Assembly (NCBI GenBank): GCA_964390805.1
Contig: CAYMKL010000161.1
Span: 1-14,311, forward strand
DNA: 14,311 bases
Source: CAYMKL01 sp964390805
GTDB taxonomy: Bacteria > Chloroflexota > Anaerolineae > VGOG01
Reading direction: 5' to 3'
The position numbers and the translations under genes are program-made. Below the pieces are notes generated by a model. The model was given only the letters and a program-made list of their open reading frames with translations. It ran no database searches and was not told where the DNA came from. Positions within the stretch are counted from its first letter, which is position 1; each line of letters begins with the position of its first letter. Positions 12,842 through 14,311 of this stretch are shown piece by piece.

Positions 12842-13543
12842 TTACTGTGTCAGATCCAGGAGTCCTCGTTTGATGGCCAGCACCACAGCATGGGTCCGGT
12901 CGTTGGCCTGCAGCTTGGCGATGATTTTGCTGACGTAGTTCTTGATCGTGCCCTCGGTCAGGTGCAGCCGGGCGCCGATCTCCTTGTTGGACAACCCCTC
13001 GACCAGCAGGTGCAGCACCTCCTCCTCGCGGGGGGTGAGGGGCTCGATGATGTGCCAACGAGGTTGGCCTTCGTCCTGCGTATCCAGCGGGAGCCTGCGG
13101 GCCGGCGCCTCGGTCGCCAACCGCTGGAACTCGCCCAACACTTTCCGCGCCACGATGGGGTCAAGCTGCGATTCGCCCCGCATCACGCCCCGGATGGCCT
13201 CCACCAACGTCTCGCCAGTAGCATCCTTCAGAAGGTACCCCTTGGCTCCAGCTTTGATCCCCTCGAAGACCAGATCGTCGGTGTCGTAGGTGGTTAGGAT
13301 GATCACCTGGGTATCGGGCAGTTCCGCGCAGATGCGCCGCGTGGCTGGGATGCCCCCCAGTCGAGGCATCTTCAGGTCCATGAGCACCACGTCGGGCCGC
13401 AGGGCGCGGGCCAGGGCCACCGCCTCTTTCCCATCGCCGGCCTGCCCCACCACCTCAATGCCTGGCGCATACTTCAGGATCGTCGTCAACCCCTGACGGA
13501 CAATCTCCTGGTCATCTACGAGCAGCACCCGGATCGAACTCAC
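12842..13543 (-). CDS. NarL/LuxR-family two-component response regulator
   Basis: 233 residues. Receiver domain 4-120 with acidic D10/D11, phosphoacceptor D56 (VVLMDLKMP), T84 or T85 and K106 (YLLKDA). A linker follows, then a LuxR-type helix-turn-helix at about 168-230 (LTPREEEVLHLLVEGLSNKE, then LHLTEGTIKNYVSKI). It starts with GTG at 13543, preceded by a GGTGAGGTG ribosome site. Such regulators control transcription as phosphorylated dimers and usually pair with a histidine kinase; none is in the window. It converges with the ABC permease gene, leaving 51 bp between stop codons. Response regulators of this class often regulate neighbouring ABC exporters, so the adjacent operon is a plausible target, by inference. 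Confidence 0.93.
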   Translation of the reverse strand: MSSIRVLLVDDQEIVRQGLTTILKYAPGIEVVGQAGDGKEAVALARALRPDVVLMDLKMPRLGGIPATRRICAELPDTQVIILTTYDTDDLVFEGIKAGAKGYLLKDATGETLVEAIRGVMRGESQLDPIVARKVLGEFQRLATEAPARRLPLDTQDEGQPRWHIIEPLTPREEEVLHLLVEGLSNKEIGARLHLTEGTIKNYVSKIIAKLQANDRTHAVVLAIKRGLLDLTQ

Positions 13544-13660
13544 TGCACCTCACCTTCCCAACGAGAACCCTTGCGAAGCCAAAAGCGTTCTGCGTCCACC
13601 AAAAGCTGTCTATCGCCTAAGCTATTCACAGCTTTCGCAGGGGTAACTCAAGAAAATCCT
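13544..13660 (-). promoter_or_regulatory. Structured 5' leader of the response regulator gene
   Basis: Between the predicted start (about 13660) and the GTG codon is a leader of about 117 nt with two competing pairings. GCTTTCGCAGGGGT (13631-13644) can pair with ACCCTTGCGAAGC (13567-13579), with one mismatch and one bulge. Alternatively ACAGCTTT (13628-13635) pairs perfectly with AAAGCTGT (13602-13609). They share bases 13631-13635, so both cannot form together. This could be a switch that affects translation; no known riboswitch class is recognised. Confidence 0.45.
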
Positions 13661-13666
13661 ACGCGA

Positions 13667-13695
13667 ATTATACCACCTAGAACGGAGCACGTCAA
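13667..13695 (-). promoter_or_regulatory. Sigma-A type promoter for the response regulator
   Basis: On the minus strand TTGACG (13695-13690) and consensus TATAAT (13672-13667) are separated by 17 bp. The -35 box overlaps the left arm of the 13694-13728 hairpin. Confidence 0.85.
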
Positions 13696-13728
13696 AAGGG
13701 AGCACGGACTTGAGCCGCGCTCCCTTTT
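13694..13728 (-). terminator. Strong terminator hairpin upstream of the response regulator promoter
   Basis: Perfect 10-bp arms AAAAGGGAGC (13694-13703) and GCTCCCTTTT (13719-13728), with a further CGG/CCG pairing inside the loop. In the minus direction the stem is followed by TTTT, a classic intrinsic terminator for leftward transcripts; in the plus direction it also ends in TTTT, so it may be bidirectional. Confidence 0.75.
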
Positions 13729-13774
13729 CCGCTGCTCGTCTGATGTTCGAGATCTCCCATACCAACCCATACCA

Positions 13775-13805
13775 AAAGCGGGAAGCATTGTGAACCTCCC
13801 GCTTT
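13775..13805 (-). terminator. Second terminator-like hairpin
   Basis: Perfect 9-bp arms AAAGCGGGA (13775-13783) and TCCCGCTTT (13797-13805) around a 13-nt loop. In the minus direction the stem ends in CTTTT, and in the plus direction in TTT. Together with the neighbouring hairpin it forms a tandem terminator pair facing the region to the right. Confidence 0.65.
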
Positions 13806-13810
13806 ACCTT

Positions 13811-14311
13811 TAGACAAGTATGCAGTTACCGTTCGGCTGATGGTTCGTCAGGTATGTCCTGAGCCCCTGGGCTTCGCTCGGGAAACTCCGTCGAAGGGTT
13901 CACCATGTAGCCCACGGCTCAGCCATGACCGGACTCTCAGCGGCCTGACGTTGACAGCTTCAGGACACACCATGCGGTGGTTGGGCGGCGACATTGGCCT
14001 GAGACTAACGCCGATTGGAGATGAGCCGTCAATAAAGCAACACCGCATTAGAGCAGAGCTGCCTATTTGCGACAAGCCATGCGCCGCGCACGCAAAGAAC
14101 ATCAAGAGTCCAACTGGGCCTGAGCTTTCGTGCACTCAATGTATGTGTGTTGTAGATATGTACAGGCTACTTGCCTACCGAACCATCCTTCGTTTTCTAT
14201 TACTTCTGGATAGAGACTGATGACTTCATTGTACATACCCTTGTCCAAAGAGAATAAACCGATTATGCTTAATTCCACAGAGCGGTTTCAGATTTGCCAT
14301 CTGATGACATT
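13811..14311. other. Gene-free stretch with inverted repeats; no supportable CDS
   Basis: About 500 bases with no ORF having a recognisable protein, start signal or codon pattern; the longest frame (13840-14220, plus) looks random. The sequence holds several inverted repeats between 13834 and 13967, including CGTCAGG 13846-13852 with CCTGACG 13944-13950, and TGTCCTGA 13855-13862 with TCAGGACA 13960-13967. Tandem terminators border it on the left. It could be a degraded gene, a structured RNA or an ordinary spacer; I cannot decide. Confidence 0.5.

Noticed and set aside
13840..14220. 126-residue plus-strand ORF and the opposing 95-residue ORF
   Set aside because: No recognisable domain, no ribosome site, random-looking composition with inverted repeats beneath.
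14241..14269. Possible promoter TTGTCC-17-TATGCT near the right edge
   Set aside because: Both boxes match only four of six consensus positions and no downstream gene is visible to support it.

Overview
The window looks like a chromosomal segment from a Chloroflexota (Anaerolineae-like) bacterium. The support is indirect: long Pro/Thr linkers in exported proteins, a shared C-terminal tail of the type Y-[LV]-P-L-x-x-K on three secreted proteins, a golvesin-like lipoprotein, and sigma-A-type promoters with 17-bp spacers. No rRNA or marker gene is present, so the assignment is an inference.

Left part (1-1333): the end of an unidentified gene is followed by a strong promoter, a structured RNA element, and a two-gene toxin-antitoxin module (small helical antitoxin plus a TumE/DUF6516-type toxin). 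A second copy of the RNA element follows. The two copies align without a gap at a constant offset of 940 bases over about 129 nt, starting at the predicted transcription start and ending at a terminator-like hairpin. Only the first copy has a promoter.

Secretome block (1334-7130): two tandem paralogous exported beta-propeller proteins are followed by an exported subtilase-fold protein. The first propeller protein has seven Reg_prop-type blades, a Pro/Thr linker and the tail. The second has the same seven blades with a second, unrelated seven-repeat array inserted between blades 1 and 2. The subtilase-like protein has its own promoter; it keeps the catalytic Asp but has lost the His, the oxyanion Asn and the Ser, so it should be a pseudoprotease.

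Middle (7131-9402): a terminator backs directly onto a new promoter. A leader of four CACTGA units followed by four mirror-image units at 9-bp spacing precedes a Pro/Thr-rich lipoprotein with a golvesin C-terminal-like domain, then a DUF456 membrane protein.

Right part (9403-14311): a promoter drives a three-gene operon of a membrane-anchored protein with a repeating beta motif, an ABC ATPase and an ABC-2 permease with a large coiled-coil ectodomain. This is probably an exporter or envelope-remodelling system. Facing it on the minus strand is a NarL/LuxR-type response regulator with its own promoter and a structured leader; no histidine kinase is visible. The last 500 bases hold two tandem terminator hairpins and a gene-free stretch with crossing inverted repeats.

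The most novel items are the duplicated RNA element around the toxin-antitoxin module, the propeller-in-propeller protein, the pseudo-subtilase, the periodic mirror-repeat leader, and the beta-repeat/ABC operon.
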